A stretch of 64,000 nucleotides of DNA. Origin: CAZPAV01 sp964584755. Its GTDB lineage: Bacteria; Actinomycetota; Acidimicrobiia; Spongiisociales; UBA5794. The stretch is taken from positions 1 to 64,000 of the forward strand of contig CAZPAV010000006.1 in the NCBI GenBank assembly GCA_964584755.1. The letters are read 5' to 3'. Under the pieces are notes generated by a model. That model saw nothing but the letters and a program-made list of their open reading frames with translations, made no database searches and was not told the origin of the DNA. Numbering within the stretch: position 1 is the first letter of the stretch; each line of letters starts with the position of its first letter. Below, piece by piece: positions 23,220 to 31,389 of this stretch. Made by a program: the position numbers and the translations under genes.

Positions 23220-24863
23220 TCAGCGGGGAGCCGGCGTGGCGAGCGGCTCCCCGGCCGGGTGCGGTGCCTCGCGCACGTTCGGCAGCCGCAGGCTCAGGAG
23301 GAGGCCGAGGAACACGAAGGCGTCGGCCACGAGCGCGGCGCGGGTGGCCGCGGTGCCGAACGCGTCGGAGACGGCGGCGACGACCGGTTCCGTCCCGGGA
23401 CGCCGGGCGATCTCCGCCAGGGCCTGGCCGCCGGACGCGGAGACGGCCTCGGTGATGGCGTCCGCCGCAGGGGCCGGGAGGTCCGGGATCCGGCGGAGGT
23501 TGGTCGCGGTGAGTGACGAGAGGTTCACCGTCAGGACCGTGCCGACGATGGCGATCCCCAGCGCCGAGCCGACCTGCCGGAAGGCCGTGCGCGCGCCCGA
23601 GGCCATTCCCGAGGCCCGGGCGGGGACCTCGACGAGGATGACGTTCGTGAGTTGGGCGGTGGCGAGCCCGACGCCGATGCCGTAGACGAACAACACCGGC
23701 ACGATCTGGACGGTGCGCATGTCCGGCCCGAGGAGGAGCGCCACCGCGAGGATGGCGACCGCCTCCACCGCCATGCCGATCGTGACCACCCACCGGGGTC
23801 CGTGACGGTGGGCCATGCCGGCGGCGAAGGGGCCACCGAGGAAGGCGCCGAGGGCGAGGGACATGAGGAGGAGGCCCACCCGGAAGGCGGTGAACCCCAT
23901 GACGGCCTGGAGGAACAGGGGGAGGACGAAGATCACCCCGAACTCCCCCAGTCCGAGGACGGCCGAGGTGAGGTTGCCGTCGCGGAAACTGCCGAGCCGG
24001 AACAGGCCGAGGTCGAGGAGCACCTCGCGTCCGGTGCTCGCCCTCCGTGGCTCGACGACGGCGAAGAGCGCCAGCGACCCCGCGCCGAGGGCGAGCGCGA
24101 CCGGTACCGGGGAGAGGAGGCCGGACGGCCACTGCCAGCCGGCGAGGTGGAACGTCCTGACCGGAGTCCACCAGCCGTAGCGGGCTCCCTCGATGAGGGC
24201 GAACACGATCCCGCCGAGGCCCACGACCGAGGTGGCCGTCCCTGCCCAGTCGAGACCGGGGAGACGGCGGGGATCTCGCGTCTCGTCGACGAGGACGGTG
24301 GCGGCGAGGACGGCGGCGACGATGGGGACGTTGACGTAGAAGGCCCAACGCCACGTGTGCGCGGTCGTCAGCCATCCTCCCAGCAGCGGGCCGAAGGCCG
24401 CCATCCCCCCGACGATGGAGCCCCAGATGCCGAAGGCGATCGCCCGGTCCCGCCCCCGGAAGAGCGCGTTCACCGAGGCCAGGGTCGCGGGGAGGATCGC
24501 CGCCGCACCCACTCCCTGGACGACCCGGGCCGCGATGAGCGCCCCACCCGTGGGGCTGCCGCCGGCGGCGACGCTGGCGAGCACGAAGACCACGAGGCCG
24601 ACGCGGAACATCCGGCGGCGGCCGATCACGTCGCCGAGGCGCCCGAACGGGAGGAGGAGGGCGGCGAACAGCACCGAGTAGATGGTCACGATCCACTCGG
24701 CGTCGGCGATCTCGAGACGGAGGTCCTGGATGATGGAGGGGACGACGACGTTGGCGATCGTGGCGTCGACGATGATGATCGAGACCCCGAGGGCGAGGAC
24801 GGCCAGCCCGAGCCAGTGACGACGAGGGGTTCGGGTGGGGGACGGGGGGACGGTCTCCGGCAC
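23220..24863 (-). CDS. DHA2-family (EmrB/QacA-type) drug efflux MFS transporter
   Basis: 547 aa with about 14 TM segments, the DHA2 topology. Loop 2-3 motif 'GRLGDVIGRRRMFRVG', motif C-like 'GPLLGGWLTTAHTWRWAFYVNVP' in TM5, and the family start 'IIIVDATIANVVVPSIIQDL'. Expected to export hydrophobic compounds by proton antiport. The GTG at 24863 is used because GGGAG precedes it and two operator palindromes occupy the longer upstream frame. It converges with the paa operon (56-nt gap). The cognate regulator is not adjacent. Confidence 0.9.
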   Translation of the reverse strand: MPETVPPSPTRTPRRHWLGLAVLALGVSIIIVDATIANVVVPSIIQDLRLEIADAEWIVTIYSVLFAALLLPFGRLGDVIGRRRMFRVGLVVFVLASVAAGGSPTGGALIAARVVQGVGAAAILPATLASVNALFRGRDRAIAFGIWGSIVGGMAAFGPLLGGWLTTAHTWRWAFYVNVPIVAAVLAATVLVDETRDPRRLPGLDWAGTATSVVGLGGIVFALIEGARYGWWTPVRTFHLAGWQWPSGLLSPVPVALALGAGSLALFAVVEPRRASTGREVLLDLGLFRLGSFRDGNLTSAVLGLGEFGVIFVLPLFLQAVMGFTAFRVGLLLMSLALGAFLGGPFAAGMAHRHGPRWVVTIGMAVEAVAILAVALLLGPDMRTVQIVPVLFVYGIGVGLATAQLTNVILVEVPARASGMASGARTAFRQVGSALGIAIVGTVLTVNLSSLTATNLRRIPDLPAPAADAITEAVSASGGQALAEIARRPGTEPVVAAVSDAFGTAATRAALVADAFVFLGLLLSLRLPNVREAPHPAGEPLATPAPR

Positions 24864-24880
24864 GGGGTGCTCCCGAGTTT

Positions 24881-24895
24881 CCGACAACGTGTCGG
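24881..24895 (-). promoter_or_regulatory. Operator palindrome 1 before the DHA2 pump
   Basis: CCGACA-ACG-TGTCGG, a perfect inverted repeat with a 3-nt spacer, 18 nt upstream of the pump start. Paired with a near-identical copy 26 bp away (centre to centre). The TetR-type operator character is inferred. Confidence 0.65.
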
Positions 24896-24906
24896 TATCA
24901 GGATAT

Positions 24907-24921
24907 CCGACACCGTGTCGA
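24907..24921 (-). promoter_or_regulatory. Operator palindrome 2 before the DHA2 pump
   Basis: CCGACA-CCG-TGTCGA, one mismatch from a perfect inverted repeat and near-identical to the copy at 24881-24895. The two lie in the promoter between the pump gene and the divergent DUF427 gene, so either or both genes may be regulated. Confidence 0.65.
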
Positions 24922-25008
24922 TAACGGGAGGCCGTCCGCCCCGGGGGCGGGGGAATACGCGTCGGCACGCCTACGGTTGTCGTGGCGAGGCGCCGAGAGG
25001 AGGACGGG

Positions 25009-25761
25009 ATGGCCGCGTCACGAGGCCGGGTGAGGATCGAGGACGGGCAGAAGCGGGTCCGTACCTATCTGGCCGGAGAGCCCGTCGCCGACTCCACGCG
25101 AGTGCGGCTCGTCTGGGAGAAGCCCTACTACCCCGTCTACTACTTCCCGCCGCAGGACGTTCGCATGGACCTCCTCGTGCCCACCGGCGCGACGAAGCGC
25201 TCCCCGAGCCGGGGCGTCGCGGCGGTGCACACGGTGAAGGTGGGCGACCGTGAGGCGCCCGACGCGGCGCGGGTGTGGAACGAGGCGGCGATCCCCGAGA
25301 TCGCCGGATACGTCTCCTTCTCGTGGCAGGCCATGGACTCCTGGTTCGAGGAGGACGAGGAGGTGTTCGTCCACGCCCGGGACCCGTACACCCGCATCGA
25401 CGTCCTCCAGAGCTCCCGTCACGTGGAGGTGTTCGTGGGGGGCACCAAGGTGGCGGACTCGCGGCAGCCGCGCCTGCTCTTCGAGACCGGGCTCCCGGTC
25501 CGGTACTACCTGCCCAAGACGGACGTGCGGCTCGACCTCCTCGTTCCCTCCGCCACGAGGACCCACTGCCCCTACAAGGGGACGGCGTCGTACTGGTCGG
25601 TGCGGACCGAGGACGGTCTCGTCGCCGACGTCGTCTGGGGGTACCCGACGCCGGTCCTCGAGTCGGTGAAGATCGCCGGGTACGTCTGCTTCTACAACGA
25701 GAAGGTGGACATCGTCGTCGACGGAGAGCTCCAGGAGCGGCCGCGGACGGTGTTCGGGTGA
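25009..25761 (+). CDS. Protein with two DUF427 domains
   Basis: 250 aa with two tandem DUF427 modules: residues ~15-125 ('TRVRLVWEKPYYPVYYFPPQDV') and ~130-250 ('SRQPRLLFETGLPVRYYLPK', 'THCPYKGTASYW', 'DVVWGYPTPV', 'IAGYVCFY'). The second has the better-conserved 'CPYKG' motif; the first has 'SPSRG' in its place, so it may have lost activity. The family is widespread in actinomycetes with no settled function. The ATG at 25009 follows AGGAGG at 7 nt. The gene is divergent from the DHA2 pump and ends in a terminator-like hairpin. Confidence 0.85.
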   Translation: MAASRGRVRIEDGQKRVRTYLAGEPVADSTRVRLVWEKPYYPVYYFPPQDVRMDLLVPTGATKRSPSRGVAAVHTVKVGDREAPDAARVWNEAAIPEIAGYVSFSWQAMDSWFEEDEEVFVHARDPYTRIDVLQSSRHVEVFVGGTKVADSRQPRLLFETGLPVRYYLPKTDVRLDLLVPSATRTHCPYKGTASYWSVRTEDGLVADVVWGYPTPVLESVKIAGYVCFYNEKVDIVVDGELQERPRTVFG

Positions 25762-25763
25762 GG

Positions 25764-25781
25764 GCGCCGGTGCCCCGGCGC
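25764..25781 (+). terminator. Terminator-like hairpin after the DUF427 gene
   Basis: GCGCCGG and CCGGCGC pair perfectly over a TGCC loop, 2 nt after the stop codon. No U tract is present. Confidence 0.5.
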
Positions 25782-25867
25782 GAGGGAAAGGTCGAATACC
25801 CTCCCCCGTGGCGGGGTTGTCGGGGGCGGGCCCGGCACATGGCGACTCACGAGGAGGGAGACACACC

Positions 25868-26380
25868 GTGACGACATCGTTCGACATCGCCATGCTCGTG
25901 TTGAGGGTCGGCGTGGGTGCCGTCATCCTCGCCCACGGGGTGAAGCACGCCCGGGGTCGGGTGAAGACGAGCAACTGGTTCGGGAGTATCGGCTTCCGTC
26001 AGGCACCGTTGCAGTGGTTCTTCAGCACGGCCACCGAGATCGGCGTCGGTGTGCTCCTCATCGCAGGGCTGCTCACCGCGCTCGCCGCGGCCGGGCTCGT
26101 CGGCGTCATGACGGTCGCCTTCTGGAGCGTGCACCGCAAGGTGGGGTTCTGGGTGACGGCGCGTCCCGACGAGGGATGGGAGTACGTGTTCGTGCTCACC
26201 CTCACCGCGTTCACGCTCGGCGTAGCGGGACCCGGGGAGCTCTCCCTCGACGGCGCGCTCTCGATCGCCGGCCGGCTCGACGGATGGGTGGGGTTCGCGC
26301 TCGTCGCCGCCGGTGTCGTCCTCGCCGCGGCCCAGATGGCAGTCTTCTACCGACCGGGAGCGATCACCGGGACGGACTGA
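25868..26380 (+). CDS. DoxX-family membrane protein
   Basis: 170 aa with four TM segments ('IAMLVLRVGVGAVILAHGVK', 'IGVGVLLIAGLLTALAAAGL', then two more near residues 110 and 145). 'HGVKHA' and 'STATEIGVGVLLIAGLLT' match DoxX/DoxD-like proteins, some of which take part in membrane redox or thiosulfate chemistry. The role here is unknown. GTG at 25868 follows GGAGGGAG. No obvious operon partner. Confidence 0.82.
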   Translation: MTTSFDIAMLVLRVGVGAVILAHGVKHARGRVKTSNWFGSIGFRQAPLQWFFSTATEIGVGVLLIAGLLTALAAAGLVGVMTVAFWSVHRKVGFWVTARPDEGWEYVFVLTLTAFTLGVAGPGELSLDGALSIAGRLDGWVGFALVAAGVVLAAAQMAVFYRPGAITGTD

Positions 26381-26395
26381 CGCGGGCCGGGGCGC

Positions 26396-26566
26396 CTACT
26401 CGCGGTTCGTCCCGTAGTTGAGGTTCCGGAGCCGGGCCTCGACCTCGGCGGCGTCCTGCTCGTGGTCGATGCCGCGCTCGGCGAGTCCCCGGAGTCGCTT
26501 CCGTGTCGTCTCCCCGTAGACGGAGGCGTCCTCCTTCGACCGCCGCCGTCTCCTCAGCCAGCGCAT
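26396..26566 (-). CDS. Small basic protein, hypothetical
   Basis: 56 aa from ATG 26566: a short Arg-rich N-terminus (MRWLRRRRRSKE), then an amphipathic segment 'TTRKRLRGLAERGIDHEQDA' and a C-terminal helix 'AEVEARLRNLNYG'. The C-terminal part faintly resembles a SHOCT-like short helical domain. There is no good ribosome site and no motif, so the gene may not be real. The low-complexity DNA between it and the next minus-strand gene looks non-coding. Confidence 0.4.
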   Translation of the reverse strand: MRWLRRRRRSKEDASVYGETTRKRLRGLAERGIDHEQDAAEVEARLRNLNYGTNRE

Positions 26567-26651
26567 GGGACGCCATCGGCATGACGTGGGATGCTCTTGA
26601 GACGTTCGCGTCTCGGCTCGGCCGGGCCGGTCTCGTCCCGCGGCCCCGGAC

Positions 26652-26927
26652 TCAGCGCCGGGCGCCGAGGAGTCGGCGGAGGAACCCGAGCTGCGCCGGA
26701 ACGACGGGGTTGGGCAGGCTCTCCCGGTCGAGGCTCCAGGTGGCGTCGTCGGAGAGGTGGGGCAGGTCGCGGGAGCGACGCTCGTACCGCGTCGCGCCGT
26801 CGAAGATCCGCAGGTCGACGATGATCTCCGCCTCCGGCGGCGCCCCATGGCGGTCCTCACCTCGGTCGGACCCGCCCCCCGCCGCCGGTGGGACCTGCCT
26901 CCGGACCGGGGCGACGTCCTCGCTCAT
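26652..26927 (-). CDS. Hypothetical protein
   Basis: 91 aa starting at ATG 26927 behind a strong AAGGAGGCCCC site. The N-terminal half is disordered and Gly/Pro-rich; the C-terminal half has alternating hydrophobic residues ('AEIIVDLRIFDGATRY', 'LGFLRRLLGARR'). I do not recognise a family. The strong ribosome site is the main support. Same strand as the AhpD-like gene upstream, separated by 100 nt. Confidence 0.55.
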   Translation of the reverse strand: MSEDVAPVRRQVPPAAGGGSDRGEDRHGAPPEAEIIVDLRIFDGATRYERRSRDLPHLSDDATWSLDRESLPNPVVPAQLGFLRRLLGARR

Positions 26928-27027
26928 GGGGCCTCCTTCGCGCGCCGTCGGCGCTCCGCGGTGTCAGCGTACCGCGATACGGGGTCCGCACAAGCGCCAA
27001 TTCGCCGCGCACCACGGAACCACTCCC

Positions 27028-27597
27028 TCACCGACCCATCGCGTAGAACTCCGGGTTGGGCATCATCGAGGTGAGGTTGGCCATGCGGTTCGAGTACGCG
27101 AAGAGGGCGGCGATGGCACCGATGTCCCAGATGTCCTCGTCGGAGAAGCCGACGGCGCGCAGGGCGGCGAAGTCCGCCTCCTCGAGCTCCGCCGAGCGGG
27201 CGGCGACCTTCCGGGCGAAGGCGAGCATGGTCCGCCGACGGTCGTCGAGAGGGGCCTTCCGGTAGTTCGTGGCCACCTGGTCGGCGACGAGGGGGTCCTT
27301 GGTGCGGATCCTGAGGATGGCACCGTGGGCGACGACGCAGTAGAGGCAGTCGTTCAGCGCGGAGGTGGCCACCACGATCATCTCCCGCTCCGCCTTGGTG
27401 AGTCCGCTCTCGCGCTCCATCAGCGCCTCGTGGAGCGCGAGGAACGCGCGCAGCTCGTCGGGTCGATGCGCCATGACCAGGAACACGTTCGGTACGAACC
27501 CCGTGCGCTCCTGCACGGCGAGGATGGTGTCTCGCAGGTCGTCGGGGAGCTCGTCGATCTCGGGGACGGGGAACCGGCTGATCGGGCGGTCGGTCAT
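27028..27597 (-). CDS. AhpD-like (CMD-family) peroxidase, Cys type
   Basis: 189 aa uncharacterised peroxidase-related protein. The AhpD core motif is 'SALNDCLYCVVAHGAILR', with CxxC and the proton-relay His four residues later. Flanking 'GLTKAEREMIVVATSALN' and 'SDEDIWDIGAIAALFAYSNRMAN' are typical. Expected to reduce hydroperoxides with a thiol donor. It is the ordinary Cys counterpart of the TGA-containing gene at 3584-4573 and is the internal reference used to align that gene. ATG at 27597 follows GGAGGCCCC. Confidence 0.9.
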   Translation of the reverse strand: MTDRPISRFPVPEIDELPDDLRDTILAVQERTGFVPNVFLVMAHRPDELRAFLALHEALMERESGLTKAEREMIVVATSALNDCLYCVVAHGAILRIRTKDPLVADQVATNYRKAPLDDRRRTMLAFARKVAARSAELEEADFAALRAVGFSDEDIWDIGAIAALFAYSNRMANLTSMMPNPEFYAMGR

Positions 27598-27670
27598 GGG
27601 GCCTCCTGGGCGGGTCGTCCCGGCGAGAATACCCGGGCCCCGTCGGGGCCGGACCGGGCCGTCCGTCGGC

Positions 27671-27683
27671 TATGTTGGCGGCC
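27671..27683 (+). promoter_or_regulatory. Leaderless-type promoter
   Basis: TATGTT at 27671-27676 stands 7 nt before ATG 27684, with no ribosome site. This spacing puts the transcript start on the start codon. Confidence 0.5.
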
Positions 27684-28478
27684 ATGGATACCGTGAGACG
27701 AGCCGGCCGACACGTGTTCAAGCTGGCCTCCGTACAGTTCCTCTGGGGGAACCCGCACGTCGCGGCGATCTTCGACGAGCTCGGGGTGGATGCCAACCGC
27801 GGCTACTTCGCCCTGCGGGCCGCGCCCATGGGTCGGGCGACCCCGTTGCTGATCGGCAACGCGTTCGCCTTCTTCCCGCCGGCGATGGTCGCCAAGCTCG
27901 TGCAACGGAGCTGGGATCGCAATCCGCCGGAGCGGGTCCTCGCCGTCGCCGTTCCCCACCTCGCCGAGGCGGCTCGCTCGGTGTTCGGCTCCCTGGAGGA
28001 CGTCGTCGAGCTGGCCGATCGCATGGGCGAGGCGGCCGAGGCGGCCTGGTGCGAGGGGCGGATGCTGGCCACGGCCTGGCGCACGGTCTCGTGGCCCGAC
28101 GAGCCGGCGGCGAGGCTGTTCGGCGCGGCCACCGTGCTCCGGGAGCACCGCGGCGACGGTCACATCCTCGCCCTCGCCGAGCACGGCCTGAGTCCCCTCC
28201 AGGGGATGCTCCTCGCCGCGGCGAGGCGGGGGAAGGACCCCGTCGCGGTGGCCACGACGCGGGGATGGCGTCCCGACGACGTCGCCGCGGCCCGGGCCGG
28301 CCTCGAGGCGCGAGGCGCCCTCGACGACGACGGGATCACGGCGACGGGGCGGGACCTCTGGGAGTGGGCGGAGACGACGACCGATCGTCTGGCGGCACAG
28401 CCGTGGGGCGTCCTCGGCGATGCGGTCGAGGACGTCGTGGCGGCGGCGGGCCGCCTCATCGAGACCGCCCGCTGGTGA
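27684..28478 (+). CDS. SCO6745-family protein, unknown function
   Basis: 264 aa all-helical protein of a family found mainly in actinomycetes (often labelled SCO6745-like). Typical features: 'GYFALRAAPMGRATPLLIGNAFAFFPPAMV' near the N-terminus and repeated Ala-rich helices, with a winged-helix-like C-terminal portion 'TTRGWRPDDVAAARAGLEAR'. That part suggests a MarR-like fold, although DNA binding is not established. The ATG at 27684 is chosen over 27672 because the latter lies inside the -10 hexamer. Divergent from the Cys-type AhpD-like gene. Confidence 0.78.
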   Translation: MDTVRRAGRHVFKLASVQFLWGNPHVAAIFDELGVDANRGYFALRAAPMGRATPLLIGNAFAFFPPAMVAKLVQRSWDRNPPERVLAVAVPHLAEAARSVFGSLEDVVELADRMGEAAEAAWCEGRMLATAWRTVSWPDEPAARLFGAATVLREHRGDGHILALAEHGLSPLQGMLLAAARRGKDPVAVATTRGWRPDDVAAARAGLEARGALDDDGITATGRDLWEWAETTTDRLAAQPWGVLGDAVEDVVAAAGRLIETARW

Positions 28479-28481
28479 GCC

Positions 28482-29753
28482 TCACGCGGCGCGGGGAGGA
28501 GGGCCGCAGCGAAAGCCCGCCACCAGGTGCTCCAGCCGGCCGAGCGCGTCCTCGGGCGCGGCCCCGTTCTGGAGGAACACCGTGAAGAGGAGCGACCGCT
28601 GGCAGGCAGGGAGCCAGGCACCCGCCAGCGCGTAGGCGCCGGACGGCCGGAGGAAGCCGCCCTCGGAGGTGAAGAGGCGGTACGGCACGGCCTTCCCCAC
28701 GATGGTGACGGTCCCCGTCCCGGCCGGGGTCGCCTCCAGTCCGTCGATCCCGGTGAGGTCGCCCAGCCAGAGACCCACCTCCCCCGCGTCGAGCGTCCAG
28801 GCGATCGGGTGCTCCACCCAGTAGACGGCGAAGCCCTCGAGGCCGGTGAAGGAGGCGTGCCGGGCGGAGAAGAGCCCTCCCGCGGCGTCGGGCGTGGCGC
28901 CGTCGCGTCCCCGGACGCTCGTGCGGTCGCCGGCCGGGTAGGGGATCTCCAGGCCGAAGGCCACGTATCGGGACTCCTCGCCGGAGGCGATCGGCGTCGC
29001 CGACGGGAACTCGACCCCCAGCGATCCGACGAGGATTCCGCCGGTCAGGGCGAGGGCGGTCGCCACCTGCCACCAGGGGCGAGACCGCGCCGAGCCGGGC
29101 TCCGGCGATCCCGCGAGGCGAGCCGCCCGGTGCTCCTGGCGGCGGGAGAGGCGCGTCACGAGCACCTGTCCCAGGAGAGCGGCGGCCACGCCGGCGACGC
29201 CGGAGCCGATGCCGCTCGCGGCGACGAGGCCACGGCTCGCGACGGCGTCGGCGACGCTTCCGACGACGCCGGTGAACGATCCGGCGAGCATGGCGACCCA
29301 CCAGGCGTGGAGGAACCACGGCACCGGTCCGCGGCGCCAGGCCCGGCCGGCCACGGCGGGGAGGTCGGGATCGGCGGCGCGCCAGGCGTCGTCGAGGATC
29401 TGCTTGGGACGCCAGAGGTTGAGGAGGGGCACGAACCACCCGCCGATCGCCCAGCCCGGTCCGAAGCGGGGGTCCGTCGCGCCGAGCCCCGGGAGGTTCC
29501 CGTACACCCGCCGGGTCCACACCACGAGGGAGAGGGTGGCGCCGAGCTGGGCGAAGGCGGCCATGGCGTACGGCAGGATCGCCTCGGAGGGATCCATGAC
29601 GGCGACGGTGCTCCGCAGGTTCGCGGCGAGGGCCGCGGCCGCGCCGGCGAGCCAGAGGAGGAGCATGGCGCGGGCGACCAACGCCACGTCCGCCGGCGAG
29701 GTGAAGCGTCCCCGGGGAGGGGTCTCCGAGTTGGTCGGCTGCGGGACGGGCAC
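28482..29753 (-). CDS. DUF4328 membrane protein with extracytoplasmic C-terminal domain
   Basis: 423 aa. The first ~200 residues form DUF4328: TM segments near 25-45, 60-85 and 145-195 around the conserved 'FGPGWAIGGWFVPLLNLWRPKQ' motif. A further TM near 225 leads to a ~190-residue domain with 'GEESRYVAFGLEIPYPAGDR' that looks secreted and beta-rich. No catalytic motif. The C-terminal domain is not common to all DUF4328 proteins. Converges with the SCO6745-like gene. Start at 29753; an alternative a few codons in cannot be excluded. Confidence 0.75.
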   Translation of the reverse strand: MPVPQPTNSETPPRGRFTSPADVALVARAMLLLWLAGAAAALAANLRSTVAVMDPSEAILPYAMAAFAQLGATLSLVVWTRRVYGNLPGLGATDPRFGPGWAIGGWFVPLLNLWRPKQILDDAWRAADPDLPAVAGRAWRRGPVPWFLHAWWVAMLAGSFTGVVGSVADAVASRGLVAASGIGSGVAGVAAALLGQVLVTRLSRRQEHRAARLAGSPEPGSARSRPWWQVATALALTGGILVGSLGVEFPSATPIASGEESRYVAFGLEIPYPAGDRTSVRGRDGATPDAAGGLFSARHASFTGLEGFAVYWVEHPIAWTLDAGEVGLWLGDLTGIDGLEATPAGTGTVTIVGKAVPYRLFTSEGGFLRPSGAYALAGAWLPACQRSLLFTVFLQNGAAPEDALGRLEHLVAGFRCGPPPRAA

Positions 29754-29944
29754 GGTACCTCCACGGGCCGGGGCGGGCGCCCGGAACGGCCGGGAGATGG
29801 TAGGCGCGAGCGGCCGGGGGCGGCTCGGGGAGGCGGCTACGGCGGGGTGGGCGTCTCGGGTCGGCGGGGAGGGCGGTGGAGCGCGGACGGAGACCGCGCC
29901 ACGACCGAGCGGGTACCCTCGTGACGACCACCCGGGAGGTATCC

Positions 29945-30802
29945 ATGGAGAAGCGGCGGATCGAGGTGCTCGGGTCCGAGATGGCGTACGTGGAGGTGGG
30001 ACGGGGCGACCCCATCGTCTTCCTCCACGGGAACCCGACCTCGTCCTACCTGTGGAGGAACGTCATCCCCCACGTCTCGGACCTCGGGCGCTGCCTCGCC
30101 CCCGACCTCATCGGCATGGGCGACAGCGCCAAGCTCGCACCGTCGGGACCGGCGCGGTACCGTTTCGTCGAGCACCGTCGCTACCTCGACGCCCTCCTCG
30201 ACGCCCTCGAGGCTCGCGAGCGCGTCACCTTCGTGGTCCACGACTGGGGGAGTGCCCTCGGCTTCGACTGGGCGAACCGGCATCGTGACGCCGTGGCCGG
30301 GATCGCCTACATGGAGGCGATCGTGCAGCCGGTGGGTTGGGAGGACTGGCCGGAGGCGGCGCGAGGGATCTTCCAGGCGATGCGCTCCCCCGCCGGAGAG
30401 GAGATGGTGCTCGAGAGGAACCTGTTCGTGGAGCGGATCCTCCCGGCCTCGGTCATCCGGCGGCTCACCGAGGAGGAGATGGCCGAGTACCGGCGACCGT
30501 TCCTCGAGCCGGGGGAGGGGAGACGCCCGACGTTGACCTGGCCCCGGGAGATCCCCATCGACGGATCGCCCTCCGACGTGCACGAGATCGTCGCCGCCTA
30601 CGCGGCGTGGCTGGCGGAGAGCCCGATCCCGAAGCTCTTCGTCGACGCCGACCCGGGGACGATCCTCACCGGCCGCCAGCGCGAGTTCTGTCGGTCCTGG
30701 CCCAACCAGACGGAGGTCACGGTTCCCGGCATCCACTTCATCCAGGAGGACGCGCCCGACGCCATCGGCCGGGCCCTGCGGGCCTGGCTGTCGGAGCGCT
30801 GA
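29945..30802 (+). CDS. Haloalkane dehalogenase (LinB/DhaA-like)
   Basis: 285 aa alpha/beta hydrolase very like LinB. The halide-stabilising Asn and oxyanion site are in 'HGNPTSSYLWRN' (residue ~35), nucleophile Asp and second halide Trp in 'VHDWGSALGFDWA' (residue ~102), catalytic Glu in 'YMEAI' and base His in 'GIHFIQEDAP' near the C-terminus. This full pentad is the HLD-II subfamily arrangement. It should hydrolyse haloalkanes to alcohols plus halide. The ATG at 29945 follows GGGAGGTATCC, and TACCCT about 30 nt upstream fits a -10. No catabolic neighbours. Confidence 0.93.
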   Translation: MEKRRIEVLGSEMAYVEVGRGDPIVFLHGNPTSSYLWRNVIPHVSDLGRCLAPDLIGMGDSAKLAPSGPARYRFVEHRRYLDALLDALEARERVTFVVHDWGSALGFDWANRHRDAVAGIAYMEAIVQPVGWEDWPEAARGIFQAMRSPAGEEMVLERNLFVERILPASVIRRLTEEEMAEYRRPFLEPGEGRRPTLTWPREIPIDGSPSDVHEIVAAYAAWLAESPIPKLFVDADPGTILTGRQREFCRSWPNQTEVTVPGIHFIQEDAPDAIGRALRAWLSER

Positions 30803-30873
30803 GCCGCCCCGCCCGGACCCCCCCCGGGGCGACCCCGCCGGCGAGCGGCGACGAGAGGGGTGCAGACGAGCAG

Positions 30874-31368
30874 ATGATCGGACACGTGTGGCGGGCCGTG
30901 CGGCTCGATCCCACCTTCTACGAGGGCGTCGAACACGACGAGTCGGCCACGATCCCGGCGTTCCTCGTGGTGCTGGCGGCGGGGCTCCTGTCGGGAACCG
31001 GGAACTGGCTCGCCTTCCCGGAGCGGGCCTTCGTCGGGACCGTCGCGGCGTCGGTCGCGGGGGCGATCGTGGGGTGGGCCGTGTGGTCCGCCCTCGCCGC
31101 GTTCCTCGGGACCTGCTGTTTCTCGGGAACCGCCGACACCGGGGAGATGCTCCGGGTTCTCGGGTTCGCGCAGGCACCCCGGGCCCTCGGCATCATCCCC
31201 TTCCTCGGCCCGGTGGGTGCCGTCTGGGCGCTCGTGGCCTCCGTCGTGGCGATCCGCGTCGGACTCGACGTCGACCTGCGGCACGCGCTGGGCACGCTCG
31301 TCGTGGGCTGGCTGGTGTGGATGAGCGCGCCGTACCTCGCCACGGTGCTGCTCGGGTTGTTCGTCTGA
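30874..31368 (+). CDS. Yip1-domain membrane protein
   Basis: 164 aa with about five hydrophobic segments and the Yip1 pattern 'MLRVLGFAQAPRALGIIPFLG', seen in bacterial YIP-family membrane proteins. The N-terminal 'RAVRLDPTFYEGVEHDESAT' is the usual cytoplasmic lead. 'LGTCCFSG' in TM3 has a paired Cys of unknown meaning. Function unknown. The start ATG at 30874 has only a weak upstream purine run. It follows the dehalogenase gene by 71 nt on the same strand. Confidence 0.72.
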   Translation: MIGHVWRAVRLDPTFYEGVEHDESATIPAFLVVLAAGLLSGTGNWLAFPERAFVGTVAASVAGAIVGWAVWSALAAFLGTCCFSGTADTGEMLRVLGFAQAPRALGIIPFLGPVGAVWALVASVVAIRVGLDVDLRHALGTLVVGWLVWMSAPYLATVLLGLFV

Positions 31369-31389
31369 GGCGGGGCGGTGTGCCGCCGG

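Noticed and set aside
25868..26380. DoxX gene as part of a thiosulfate oxidation unit
   Set aside because: No doxA/doxD partner or sulfur oxidation gene lies beside it; the family is too broad for that call.
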